In this document: in pieces, positions 52,426 to 63,451 of the stretch
Numbering within the stretch: position 1 is the stretch's first letter
How the letters are laid out: each line of letters opens with the position of its first letter
Source of the DNA: Branchinecta lynchi
Lineage: Eukaryota > Arthropoda > Branchiopoda > Anostraca > Branchinectidae
NCBI GenBank assembly: GCA_023053575.1
Contig: JAKZAP010000004.1
Location: 22,125,252 to 22,189,251 of the forward strand
Reading direction: 5' to 3'
Length of the DNA stretch: 64,000 nt
Notes under the pieces: generated by a model
Seen by the model: only the letters and a program-made list of their open reading frames with translations
Database searches by the model: none
Told to the model about the DNA's origin: nothing
Translations under genes and position numbers: made by a program

Positions 52426-52904
52426 TGTCTTTCAGTAGGCTACTTATAAACAGATACGACCTCTGTGGGAGAGATGAAATATGACTGAACATTTTCGGAA
52501 TGCTTCAAATGCTCTGAGCGTAACGTTTCTTTGTCTGAATCAGATAGAACCCCAACTGAGGATTTTCGCGAGGGGTACCGAAAGAGCTGAAAGCTCATAC
52601 TGCACTTGCAATAATTGCAATAATTGAAGTTCCTCCGGAATGGATCACGCCCTCGAAAATTATACATGTCACAGTTGACAATACATACATATATACCCCC
52701 TTGAGGCCATGTGGTCATGGTCTCAAAATTATACATCTAGGACCCATGACCTTGTCCCGTTCACGAACTATCGTGGTCACACGATCCCAGATTCCCCCTC
52801 CCTCCACTCCAACCTGGATGACATACGGATGGTCGGATTTGGAAAATAAAGCTTCGTTGAGGATCTGTTGGGTCCTTCATTTGAATGCCAAGTTTCATAG
52901 TCCT

Positions 52905-53110
52905 AAGGCGTATTCTCGCTGGGGTCAAAATCGCTCCACGCGGACTCCGTGTACGGAAAACAACGAGAATACTGGGAATGCTTCCAAAATGGATTTTGTT
53001 CGAAGAAAAAAACGTGCAGTCGACAAATTAGTCTGTACCTTTTTTGTTTTTATTTAATTTTACATTCAGACAAAAATGATAAGAGACCCTTGGGGATCAT
53101 TAATATATTT
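52905..53110. repeat. Family I repeat, second copy
   Basis: GCGTATTCTCGC..CACGCGGACTCCG..GGGAATGCTTCCAAAATGG matches 48484-48605 in the same orientation. 53110-53630 shows three loose repeats of GATCA..AAAAGTA..TTTTTC..CACTTT, otherwise nothing. Confidence 0.55.
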
Positions 53111-53632
53111 GGTCAAAAGTATATTTTTCACTTTTCAGTTAAGATACGCACTTTCAGGGTGCTAGAAATAAACTGTTAAGCAAATCCCGCACGGCTTAAA
53201 TAATCATGGGCTGAGAGGTATCGTTTGATCAAAAGTACTTTTCGACTTTGCGTTTAAAATGCGCACTTTAAGGAAGCTAGAACTTCATTTGTAAGAAAAA
53301 ACCCTGAGGCAAACATGATAAAGGCTCACGGGGATCATGGAAATGTACATTTGCTTAAAAGCATTTGTCTTACTTTGCGGTCAGGATTGGTACTTTAAGT
53401 GAAAAGCCAACTTATTTTTGTGCTATTTAACTGAATACACTGAGTTATTTGGATTCTGCAAAGGGATTTTTTTTATATCCCACTATCTGCTCTAGTTATG
53501 ACATTCGGAATATCTGCGGTCGTCCCCACAGCGTAAATTCTAGTATGACGTGAGAAATTTTAATCTCAACAAAAACGCGGCTCCTCAGTGGGCAGGGGTG
53601 AGATTCGAGAAGATTGCTTAGTGCTTGAAAAA

Positions 53633-54575
53633 CAAGACCAAAGATTTCGATGGGATCCCAAAAATCTAATATTTGATCCAGACAATTGCGAACGAACTAC
53701 CATACTTGTCCAGAAAAAAAAGTTCAGAAACGAATTCAGCGTATCTCCTTATCCCTGTAAAGAACATCAAATCAACTTCAAGTAAAACTTCAACTTATAA
53801 AAAATAAATCCGGTTTCAACTGGATTCCAAACGAACTATATGTCCAGGTACAAAAAAAGATTGTCATATACAGATATAGCGTGTCTTCTTACCCCTAAAT
53901 CTGTCATCTAATCAACTTCAAATAAAACTTTTGCTTTTAACAAATTTTCCGGTTTGGCCTGATTCCGGCCGAACAAGTTGTCCTGGTAGAAAATACTGTT
54001 CACATAAGGGTTCAGCATGTCTTCTTATCCCCTTAATCGAACATCTAAGCAACTCAAATAAAACTTTTACTTTGAACAAACTTTCCGGTTTTGACCAAAT
54101 TCCGGGCGAACTACTCGCCCGGCGAGAAAATGGTTTTCACCACCGTGTTAAGCATGTCTTCTTATCCCTAAATCGAACATCTAATCAACTTCAAATATAA
54201 CTTTTACTTTTAACAAGCTTTCCGGTTTTGGCCGGATTCCGGGCGAAATACTAGTCCGATGACAAAATGATTTTCACCATCGTGTTCAGCATGTCTTCTT
54301 ACCCCATATTCGACTATCACATTATATGTTTAAAAATATTTCTTTTGCCCCTTAAATTAAACCCCCTTCCCCACCCCTAAATGTAGGGTTACAGAGCCCA
54401 TCTACGAACTTGACCTTACTCTTGACCCAAAAAATCCTCACACCAAGTTTCATCAAAATATCTCATTCCTTTCGAGAGTTATAGTGCGTACAGACGGACA
54501 GACGGACGGACGGACAGACGGACAACTTTTGTGATGTCATAGGGATCCCTCCACTTACGTTTTGGGATCCCAAAA
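53633..54575 (+). repeat. Family B modular element, copy 4
   Basis: This is a complete copy, from CAAGACCAAAGATTTCGATG to TTACGTTTTGGGATCCCAAAA, nearly collinear with copy 3. The tract is GGACAGACGGACGGACGG. It lies only about 30 bp from the start of the next family A copy. Confidence 0.85.
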
Positions 54576-54606
54576 AATCACAAATCTTTCTCGTAAGGCA
54601 TACAAC

Positions 54607-56610
54607 AACAAGAGCTACGAGCTCATTTGGCACTTGATACGAGTAGGTGGTACATAAAAAGCAGACAAGAAACCAAAATACCCCGCCATCTAAAAATGCG
54701 GTTCGGACCTAGAAATACGATATCTAGTTTTACTAAAGTCTGAGCATTTCCGTCGCATCGGATCACCGAGTTCAAATGAATTTCTACCTTCTAAGTTTCA
54801 ATCCTAAAGATCCATTCGTTTGGTCCCTACACATGCCACACGGTTTCCGGTACCCCCCTCCAACGTCCCCTACCGAGTCCGAACCTGGTTCGGACTTAGG
54901 ACTACCAAATGGATCATCTGAAGCGTTCTCTCTTACCACCTATCAAGTTTCACTAAAAGCTGAGCATTTTTTTTTTAACTTCCCGTAATTTTCTCCCCCC
55001 CCCCTCCCCCCCCCTCCCCCAGCGTGGTCGGATCCAGTTCGGACCCTAAAATATATCATCTAGGGCATGTGAGCTCTCTACATATCGAGTAAAATCGATA
55101 TGATACGATACGATACGATACACTAAAATCGCTCCACTTGTTTGACCCCTATACGAGCCAAAACATTTCCGGGAACCCCCTTCTAGCTCCTCCCACTGTG
55201 GCTGAATACGAATCGGAAACATAAACGTCCCATCCTTGACATAGCCTATCCGCAAATTTCAGGTTCCCACTTCACACTCCTCCCCTACCGTGACCAGATC
55301 CGATCCAGACACCAAATAACAAATCAAGGCCGCATTCGGTCCAACGTACATCCCATTCTGTACCCCCCCCCCCTCTTCGTTCAACTCTCCTAAACGTGCC
55401 CGCATGTGGTTTGGACGCATGTTTTGCTTGTTTAGGTCATCAGTTCTTATCACCCACAAAATTTCACTCGAATCGGACCACCCGTTCGCAACTTACGAAA
55501 GCCGGTGATTTCCGGATTCCCCTTCCCTCAACTCCTCAAAGAAGGTCGGATCCAGGAACACAAGTTTTCCTAGCGCATTCATGTCGGGTCCTTAAGTCAT
55601 TAATAGGCCTGCAAAGTTTCATTGTTCTTAGAATAGCTGGAACTACCGTAACTGGCGATCACCAGAATTCCGGGAAACACCCTTCAACTCCCCCCACAGA
55701 GCCCCGATACGATCTGGTTCTGTCAATTACGTATCTAAGGCTAATACTTGTTCTTCTCACCAAGTTCCATCCCAATCCCTCAACTCTAAGCGTTTCACGA
55801 GATTTCCGGTCGACCCTTCAACCCCCCCCCCCCACAAATATCTGATTCGACAAAGACTTGACATGGAATACCTGAGACGATAGTTCTTTCCACTTGCCTA
55901 ATTTCATTCAATTCCGATCACCCGTTCAAAAGTTATTCATGCCACCAGATTCCGGGCTCCCCATCCCTCCAATCCCCCAACGGTGGTTGGATCCAGGAAA
56001 TTACTATTACCAAGTCAATCTGTTCGGGTCCCTGACATGTCTTCCAAGTTTCGTCGTCTAAGCACATCCGGAAGTACCGAAATAGCAGAATCACCGGAAT
56101 TCCGGACCCCCTCCCCCCTTGACCCCCACAGTGCCCGAATCTGGTCCGGTTATGTCAACAACGTGTCTAGGACTTGTGCTTGTTCTTCCCACCAAGTTTC
56201 ATCCCGATCCCTCCACTCTAAGCGTGTCCCAAGATTTACGGTTCCTCCCCTCCAGCTCCCCCCTAAGTAACCGGATCCGGTTCGGATTTAAATTGGGTCA
56301 TCTGAGACACGGGGTCCTTCCAAATATAAAGTTTCATTACGATCGAATCACCCGTTCAAAAGTTATAAATACCTCTATATTCCGGATTCCCCATCCCCCT
56401 ACTCCCCCACGATGCTCGGATCGGGGAAGTGATTATTTCTAACTTAATCTTTTGGGTCCCTGATATGCATGCCAAGTTTCAATGTCCTACCTTATGTGGA
56501 AGTGCCCAAACTAGAAAAACCTGGACATACAGACCGACCGACCGAAGGACGGACAGAAATTGCGATTGTTATATGGCACTTGGCCGGAGGGCAAGTGCCA
56601 TAAAAATACG
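54607..56610 (-). repeat. Family A element, inverted copy
   Basis: The copy starts ACAAGAGCTACGAGCTCATTTGGCAC and ends GGACAGAAATTGCGATTG..TATGGCACTTG..CAAGTGCCATA, the full hairpin end. About 13 modules are present. C-run blocks at 54997-55020, 55366 and 55826 mark the G-rich boxes read in reverse. A (GATAC)n microsatellite at 55099-55122 interrupts one module. Confidence 0.75.
55099..55122. repeat. (GATAC)n microsatellite
   Basis: There are four consecutive GATAC units within the family A copy. Confidence 0.85.
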
Positions 56611-56639
56611 AGCGAATCGAGGTACCACAATCGCATGGA

Positions 56640-56785
56640 AATTATATTATTTGAAATTCGATTATTCGTGAATAGCGGAACAACGAAGTAACGCATATTC
56701 GGCGGATCTTCAAGCCAACTTAAGCGAAAAAGTGATGGGTAACTAGATTGTCCTATCCCAGCCCTTTTCAGTTAAACTTTAAGGA
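56640..56785 (-). repeat. Family G repeat, inverted copy
   Basis: CGTGAATAGCGGAACAACG through CTATCCCAGCCC is the reverse complement of the block at 15.63-15.73 kb. It is followed by TCAGTTAAACTTTAAGGAAC. Confidence 0.5.
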
Positions 56786-56859
56786 ACAGTCGTATTTGGG
56801 AAGTGGCGATTTTTAAGCCAATCTTGTCAAATCTCCTATTCCAGCGAAGCTTCATCGTC

Positions 56860-58030
56860 CTAGCACACCTGGAAGTAAACCCGCGATCCCTAGAATTCCG
56901 GACCCCACCCCCCTCAAACTCCACCTACAGTGCCCGGAGCAAATCCGGTTCTGTAAATGATTTATCTAGAGCATCTGTTTGCTATTCCCATGCTACCCCC
57001 CTCCCCCCCAAGTTCCATCCGGCTCTCTCCAGTCTTAAGTGGGTAACGCATTTTCCGGTCCACTCACCCCAATAGTTGTCGGAACCCGTCTGGACACGGA
57101 AAAGATCACCAGAGACGATGTCCTCTGTTCAATTATTAAATTTGACTGGAATCCGATCACCCGTTCCAAAGTTCTGCATAACTAAATACTCTTGGTTCCC
57201 CCTCCCTCCGCTCCCCCCAAGATGATCTGGTCGAGGAAATTTGTATTTCCAAGTCAGTTTGACCGGGTCCCTGAAGCGCCTGCCAAGTTTCGTCGTGAAA
57301 CTCCCCAGAACTGCCATGACCAGAATTCCGGGAAACCCCCCACCCCTCCAAGTGTTCGGACCCTGTCCAACTGTGTAAACGATTTATCCAAAGCAGATGC
57401 TTGTTCTACCCCGCAAGTTTCACCCTATAATCTAACCGTTTCTCGAGATTTCCGGTCTTACCCCCCCCCCCTCCCGAACTTCCCCATATCTGTCGAATCC
57501 GGCCCGGACTTCAAATGGACATCAGAGGTATGTCGTCTATTCAGGTATTAAGTTTCATTCGAATCCGATCACCCGTTCGAAAGTTGTGGGAAAACGAGTT
57601 TTTATCCAATTTCTTTGCTTCACTTCCCTTTTTCTTTTTTTTCGATTTTGCGCTGGGCCTTTGCCCCAGCTACCCTGTGCTTTGCGCATTCGCTATGAAC
57701 TGATTTAGCCCGCACCTCCGAGGATGAGAATAGTACTATATTCACACCCTCGCATGCACGGGCTGGTAGTATAAGATATGGAGTCAATCTTAACCCCATC
57801 CAGTGCCTCCCCGTATTCCTAGGACCTCAGCCTCCTTCCTTCCAAATCGCATAAATAGTAGTAAACTATTTATCATGTGCACCGGACCCCCCCCCCTCCC
57901 CTAATAGGCCTGCCAAGTTTCATCGTCCTAGCACATCTGGAAGTACCCTAACTCGAAAAAGTATGACAGACCGCCCGACAGACGGAACTGTTATCGGTAT
58001 ATGGCACTTGAGTCAAAGTGGCATAAAAAC
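56860..58030 (-). repeat. Family A element, truncated inverted copy
   Basis: Seven or so modules with CAAGTTTCRTCG boxes and C-runs end at GACAGACCGCCCGACAGACGG..TATATGGCACTTGAG..AAGTGGCATA. The GAGCTC-hairpin end is missing. A non-family insert of about 240 bp at 57590-57830 (CTTTTTCTTTTTTTTCG onward) interrupts it. Confidence 0.65.
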
Positions 58031-58039
58031 GCATGGATT

Positions 58040-58175
58040 CCTGAAAAAGGAGTCCTCTGGGAATGGCGAGAATACGACTCTAGCTTATTAGTGCCGGAAC
58101 TAGCAAAGTGAGACATACGGATAGATGAATCGACAGAGAGACATCATGGTCGCTATATGGCAATTGGAGTCGAAG
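58040..58175 (-). repeat. Family I scrap and family A end scrap
   Basis: AGGAGTCCTCTGGGAATGGC..GAGAATACG (58058-58077) belongs to family I. CGGAACTAGCAAAGTGAGAC..GACAG..CGCTATATGGCAATTGGAG (58094-58167) is a bare family A terminus without modules. Confidence 0.5.
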
Positions 58176-59638
58176 ACTGCAGTAAGTGACAAACAATCCT
58201 TGAATCTATACGCTACCTGCTTTTGTACTGTCAATAAAAATTGTTAAAAGGGGGGGGGGATCACGGGGGGATTTCTAGAAATGTGGAATCATCCAGTAAT
58301 CGAGGTGATTTCAAGAGAGTTTCAAGCGTTTACCAACGTTCAGTAAAATTACGCTACCGTCCAAAACTAGAACATAACTATCTTGTCCGGAAGTGTCTGA
58401 ACTAGCAAAACTTGGACACAGTAACAGATTGGACAGGCAGTACGAACGCTATTTAGCATTTTGTTTACGGGGTGTGGAGTCAACATACAATTTGTAAAAA
58501 TTGCCAGTCCTGCGCTGTCGCCACAACCAAAGAACCTCCTAAAAAGATTCGGCGCCAGAATTTTACCGTCAAACCGCCGCCTCCGTCCCCAACAATGGCG
58601 CGCCGAAATTTTTTCGACGACGGCCCGCTGAGTTATTTTCGGCGGCGCGCAGCAGAATTTCGGCACGGCTTCCAGGACTACCTGGGTGCTTCAACCACTT
58701 AAATCTTTCCTAAATTTCCTCATAAAATGAAAAATATTTTTTTTCCATGGGGGAAACGTGCTGCTCTCTTCGAATTTGGTTCTACGAATCGTGAAGACAC
58801 CTTCTTCACCTGCGAATACTGCGGTGCGAAGCTTGTTAGAGGTAGTCGGATCAAATAGCCTAGTTGAAAAATAGCAAGGGGGCTTTAGTTATTTGTGGAA
58901 GTAGCTCAGAACGGAATTGGTAAACAAGACGAGAATGTTGCTCAATAGCATTTTCAGCAACCGGCTGGTCTCGGAACCCCGTCAAAATCATTCGCCTTAC
59001 AAGTATAAGACGAAGATCTTCTAGTCATCTTTCGGGTCCGAAAACACCAAACTGCTGCAGCGGAGAAGCCCCATCCCCTGGGTGCTTCAACGACTTTAGA
59101 TAAAAAAAAAAATTTCATAAAAAAGAAAAACAGTTTCCTTTTTCTCTGGCGGAAGCGTGATGCCCTCTTCGATTTGCTTATACGAATACTGAAGAAACCT
59201 TCGTCAGATGCGAGTATCCGTATGCGAAATTTCGTTGGACTTAGTGTCGTTTAGCTTAGAGGTAGCCGGATTAAAGAGTGGAAATAGATATTTAGTTATC
59301 TGGGGAAGTAGCTCGGAAAGGAATTAAATGATTTTCAGTCCGGCTTTCCTTACAAGACGAACATCTTTAGTCATCTCTCGAGTCCAAAACATCTAAACCT
59401 GAAGTCCGACAATGAACAGAGGAAACCTGTTTGTTGCAACGCCTGTGCATTCAATGCAAAATTAAATGCTAGCTGGTGTTGCCATTACGGGATGCTCCAG
59501 GGAGAACCAAGTCAAATTCGCAAGCGAGGGCAAACTGGCATTTTGACAAGGAAGTTAAACAAAGGGTAAGGTTCTGGCAAACCTTATATTACCATGACTT
59601 TCGATTTTGCAAAGCATCTCCGTTGCTTGACACAATTA
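58176..59638. other. Unassigned intergenic sequence
   Basis: No gene or named repeat is seen here. A pair of loosely related segments (58.70-59.05 kb and 59.08-59.41 kb) share GGGTGCTTCAAC.ACTT, GTGCTGCTCTCTTCGA or GTGATGCCCTCTTCGA, and GGAAGTAGCTC, so there is an old direct duplication of about 380 bp. The 99-codon minus ORF at 58367-58666 has no domain I recognise. Confidence 0.5.
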
Positions 59639-59644
59639 TTTATT
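59639..59644 (-). terminator. Candidate polyadenylation signal of the coiled-coil gene
   Basis: TTTATT on the + strand is AATAAA on the minus strand, about 730 nt after the stop at 60370. The intervening sequence has no other exon and would be the 3' UTR. Confidence 0.4.
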
Positions 59645-60369
59645 GACATTTCTTGGATTCCAAAAACGTATTCCAATCACTGAGGAGGCGAGACCTAACT
59701 TGTTCTTACTTGAATGATGAGTAGGATATTTTTCAAAGTAAAATTGCACAAAACGAAGTACGGTATAAAAACAAGCATTCTGGACTAGATCTGCACAATA
59801 CAATGTAGCAAAACATCATGAACGTATGAAGAAAAAGTGAACAAAGCTGAATCCCAGTCTAGGCCTAAAGTAAGAGGTCACAAATCACAAGTACAAGAAT
59901 AAAAAAGAAAGTCGAATAACAGAACGATAACACGGTGACTAACTTGATGTAACATAACTTCCTGTAAAACGGAACGGAAAATAACATTTGAAGTTAGATT
60001 GTGATACGATTTGTCTTGCAGAAATCAGCTAATCATTTGCTACTTTGGCAGTCACGAAACAATTGTCAACAGTATGTTCGGGAGCGTAGATTACAACCAG
60101 AGAATTACTAGGATCAATGGGGATATCTATTAAATACGGGCACGTATTGTCCGGTGATACAGGTAGAAGTGCACATTCTTGGGGAATCAGAGTTCAGCTT
60201 GTGGCCCACAGGCCACACAGACCACCGATTTGCATTCGCCTGGGGGAATTCGGCGTCACGAGCGAAAATATTCGTGTTCGTTGAACACCAAGGTTTAAAC
60301 TCTATCTCTCTATTTGACTCCAGGAGTCACAGAGTAGATTCGAAATTCCGGAATATTCGGGGACTCGTT

Positions 60370-60501
60370 TCAGTTTCGAAAAGAGTCTTCCAGCTCCTGT
60401 GACGTCTTGAAAGCTTCGTGAATTCGAGCAGATTGCTCTTCAAGGCTCTGTTTCAGCTCTTCCAACGTTGTCAACAACTGCTGTCGGCGCAGAAGAAGCA
60501 A
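60370..60501 (-). CDS. Coiled-coil gene, last exon
   Basis: Forty-three residues and TGA follow the strong acceptor TTTCTTTCTAG. Only one of three frames is open and it is strongly helical (LTTLEELKQSLEEQ). Composition and splice site together argue for a real exon. Confidence 0.65.
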   Translation of the reverse strand: MLLLRRQQLLTTLEELKQSLEEQSARIHEAFKTSQELEDSFRN

Positions 60502-63451
60502 CTAGAAAGAAAAATGTATCCAGTTGAGTTACATCATTTGAACTCAAAATGCATGCTGTGGCAGCGAGCATGAACAACGGTGGGCTATCAACCTTGTCCA
60601 AATAAAACATTTCAGTTCTCCAGGAAAAACTCCCGTATCGTTAGAAAAAAGAAGGCAACACTGTTCGCTGTATCAACTTGTCATCTTTTAAATTCAGTTT
60701 ACCGGCTCACTTTACACTATGAAAGACCGGACACATTAGATCCCAAATCGGGCATCTTCTACTATTTCGATACGCTTTCGCTAGGATCCCAAAAATCTAA
60801 TATTTGATCCAGACAATTAGGTCTTACCCTCGTCATATCCAGTCTTCGCCAGGCTAATTATCAGAGAAAACCAAGTTCAGATATACCTCTATAAGCCATA
60901 TCTATTTTAACGATCCTGACCGAAACTTCCTGCTTTACTTCTGATCAATTTCCGCTTTCGGCCGAATTCCAAGCGAACAATTGTCCAACAAAAAAAAGAA
61001 AATTCAGAACCGAATTCAGCTTATATTCTTATCTCTATAAAGAACATCTAATCAACTTCAAATAAAACTTTAACTTATAATCAAAATTCCGGTTACAACC
61101 GGATTCCGGACAAATTATATGTCCGGGTAAAAATTATTATCGTATACGGACTCTTCTTACCCCTAAGTCTGTCATCTAATCAACTTCAAATAAAACTTTT
61201 GTTTTTAACAAATTTTCCGGTTTTGGCCGGATTCCATTTAAACTAGTTGTCCGAGTAGAAAATGTTTTTCACATAAGTGTTCAGAATGTCTTCTTACTCA
61301 CCCCTAAATCCAACATATAATCAATTTCGAATGAAACTTTTACTTTTCACCAACTTATATACGGTCTCTTCTTACCCCTAAGTCTGTCATCTAATCACCT
61401 TTAAATAAAACTTTTGTTTTTAACAAATTTTCCAGTTTTGGCCGGATTCCTGTTAAACTAGTTGTCCGAGTAGAAAATGCTTTTCACATAAGTTTTCAGC
61501 ATGTCTTCTTACCCCTAAATCCAACATATGATCAATTTCGAATGAAACTTTTACTTTTCACCAACTTTCCGTTTTCTACCGGATTCCGGACGAACTACTT
61601 GTCCGGCGAGAAAATGGTTTCCACCACCGTGTTCAGTATGTCTTTTTACTCTACAATCGACTATCAAATTTGCTGTTTAAAAATAACTTTGTTTGCCCCT
61701 TAATTTGAGCCCCCTCCCCTACCCCTAAAAGTAGGGCTACAGAGCCCATCTAAGAATCTGAGCTTATCCTTGACCCAAAGAATCCTCACACCAAGTTTCA
61801 TCAAATATCCCATTGCTTTCGAGAGTTATCGTGCTAACTGACGGACAGCTTTTGCGATGTCAAAATCGGGAAAAAAAATCTCCGATTTCGGTAATACACT
61901 CCGCCGTCTTAACCTTAGGCCGGTTAGACCGGTGCTGGGGGGCCAGGGAAAAGAGAGGCCAGGCGCGCTCCAAACTGCTGAGAAATCACGCTAAGGTTTA
62001 TAGCCGTATTCCCTTGTTCCCAGGGGCGTCGGAAGGTGGGGGGGGGGGGGGCTCGGTAAAATTGTTCGGTATTATTTCGATAGCAGAACTGTTCGATATT
62101 TCGATAGCTATCTGTTCAAATCTCTTCGGTATAATGACCAGGATTCGGTATAGTTGCCAGTATTCGGTAGTTATCACGAATTCGGTGAGAGAATTTACTG
62201 AAATCATTTGGTAATTTTTTGATGCCGGAACTATTCGGTATATTTATGGAGATTCCGTAGTTACACAGAATCCCGAATAAGCTATTGGTTCAAAATTATT
62301 CGGTATCATGATTGGGATTCGGTAATTTATTCAGCATAATTTCCAGGATTAGGAAGTTAACCACGAATCCTGACTTTGTTCCAGTTTCGACGAAAGTATA
62401 CCGAATATGAATATTGTTCGGTAGTCTTTCGATACCAAAACAATTCGGTATAATAAACGGGATACGGTAGTTATACAGAATCCCGAACATGCTATCGGTC
62501 TAAACTTATTTGGTATAATAACTGTGATTCGGTATTTTATTCGTTATAATTACCAAGATTCGGAAGTTACCACGAACCTCGAAACTCAGAAGAGGTCGAG
62601 TGAAGCAATGGTCGCAGACAAAAGGGATGATCTATGATATCATCGATAGTCCTTACTTTTATTTTGGACCCCAAAAAGAATATCTAATCATAAATAATTA
62701 AAAAATTCCGCCTGCAGCACTTTTCGTAAAATTCTCTATTTTGTGGAAGGGCTCGTCATTTAACGGGAGTTTTAAGCCAGTTTTAGGATTGAGATTTCGA
62801 TTAAAAGCTAAAATTTGGATAGAAATTAAATTTGGCAGGAAAAAGCAAAACAAAATTTCGCCTGCGGCACTCACTTTATGTGATTATAGGCAGTATATTG
62901 ACTAGACTACAGTTGCTGCTGCTGCCGGAACGTCGCTCCATCCGGTTTCTGGAACAACTTTGAGTCTCGGTATTTAATCAACGGTAAAGGATAGAATTTG
63001 TAAGAGAAGCAATTAAATTTTAGCCTATAGAAAAAAAATGGATTTCGAAAATTTTCGCCTGGGGCGCTCATTTTAATTTTCTATTGCCTATAATAGATAG
63101 AAGCTGTTACTCCAATCATGCCCAGCAATATATTCTCCATGTGGGTTTCGCCAAAACGCCGCCTAATCGTTGGCTTATAGTCGTTCATGCCGCCCTTTAT
63201 TGTTAGTCTTCCTACATAATCGTTTCTGTTCCATAATTTAAAGCTCGAATTCTTAGTTCTAGGATTCGGTAAATTTTTAAAGATTCGGTAAAATTTTGGC
63301 TCTGCACCCCCCCCCCCCCCGCGCCCACCGAAAATTCACTTGCGACGCCCCTGCTTGTTCCTTACGATCCAGGTGTGACCAGGTACGTGGCACCCTCGTC
63401 GTTTGCATTATCGAAATTTTCCTCAAATGTGACCATAGTGTCGCTCGACAT
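60370..63451 (-). CDS. Small coiled-coil protein, 84 aa, three exons, unrecognised
   Basis: The exons are 63451-63366, 60629-60593 and 60501-60370; they sum to 255 nt and the phases agree. The acidic N-terminus (MSSDTMVTFEENFDNANDEG) leads into a leucine- and glutamine-rich helix, FYLDKLLLLRRQQLLTTLEE then LKQSLEEQSARIHEAF. The end is ELEDSFRN. It has no signal peptide or membrane segment. Heptad-like leucines and charge suggest a small coiled-coil subunit of a larger complex, but I do not recognise the family. The donors are GTAAGG and GTTGAT. The acceptors are a CTAACGATACGGGAG end (with TTCTAAC as branch-like motif) and TTTCTTTCTAG. Intron 1 (2736 bp) contains a hAT element and B copy 5. 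The last exon is the firmest and the 37-nt middle exon the weakest part. Additional exons outside the window cannot be excluded. Confidence 0.55.
60593..60629 (-). CDS. Coiled-coil gene, 37-nt middle exon
   Basis: This encodes the end of a split Ser, then FSWRTEMFYLDK. Phase 2-to-0 joins exon 1 exactly to exon 3 and continues the helix. The short length and the modest acceptor (GGGAG) lower certainty; AG at 60618-60617 (CCTGGAG) is an alternative acceptor. Confidence 0.45.
60783..61861 (+). repeat. Family B modular element, copy 5
   Basis: The copy starts GGATCCCAAAAATCTAATAT, keeps the CTTCGCCAGGCTAAT..AACCAAGTTCAGATATA head block of copy 2, and has about seven modules, including a local duplication (GTCTTCTTACCCCTAA..CCTAAGTCTGTCATC near 61160 and 61370). 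The right end stops at TTTTGCGATGTCA without the TTTTGGGATCCC terminus, and the GACGG tract is short. Confidence 0.8.
62013..62020. repeat. hAT target-site duplication, left
   Basis: CTTGTTCC lies immediately before the element and is repeated at 63354-63361 immediately after it. Confidence 0.9.
62021..63353. mobile_element. Non-autonomous hAT-type DNA transposon, 1333 bp
   Basis: The ends are CAGGGGCGTCG and CGACGCCCCTG, an 11-bp perfect inverted repeat followed on both sides by a G (or C) run. An 8-bp duplication, CTTGTTCC, flanks it. CAGGGGCG-type ends with 8-bp duplications are established hAT features. The interior has no transposase. It consists of many ATTCGGTA-type units (62060-62560) and a family F repeat (from about 62590). 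It sits in intron 1 of the coiled-coil gene. Confidence 0.88.
63354..63361. repeat. hAT target-site duplication, right
   Basis: This is the second copy of CTTGTTCC. On the minus strand it covers intron positions +5 to +12 of the proposed donor at 63365. Confidence 0.9.
63366..63451 (-). CDS. Coiled-coil gene, first coding exon
   Basis: Twenty-eight codons plus two nucleotides run from ATG, with an in-frame TAG 15 nt upstream, to donor GTAAGG. The acidic peptide (TFEENFDNANDEGATYLVTPG) has a natural protein look. A second in-frame ATG lies five codons in. Confidence 0.55.

Noticed and set aside
61866..62012. Alternative middle exon for the coiled-coil gene (ending CCTAAG before GTTAAG)
   Set aside because: The phases would also fit, but the peptide is not helical and breaks the pattern, whereas the 60593-60629 exon continues the coiled coil.
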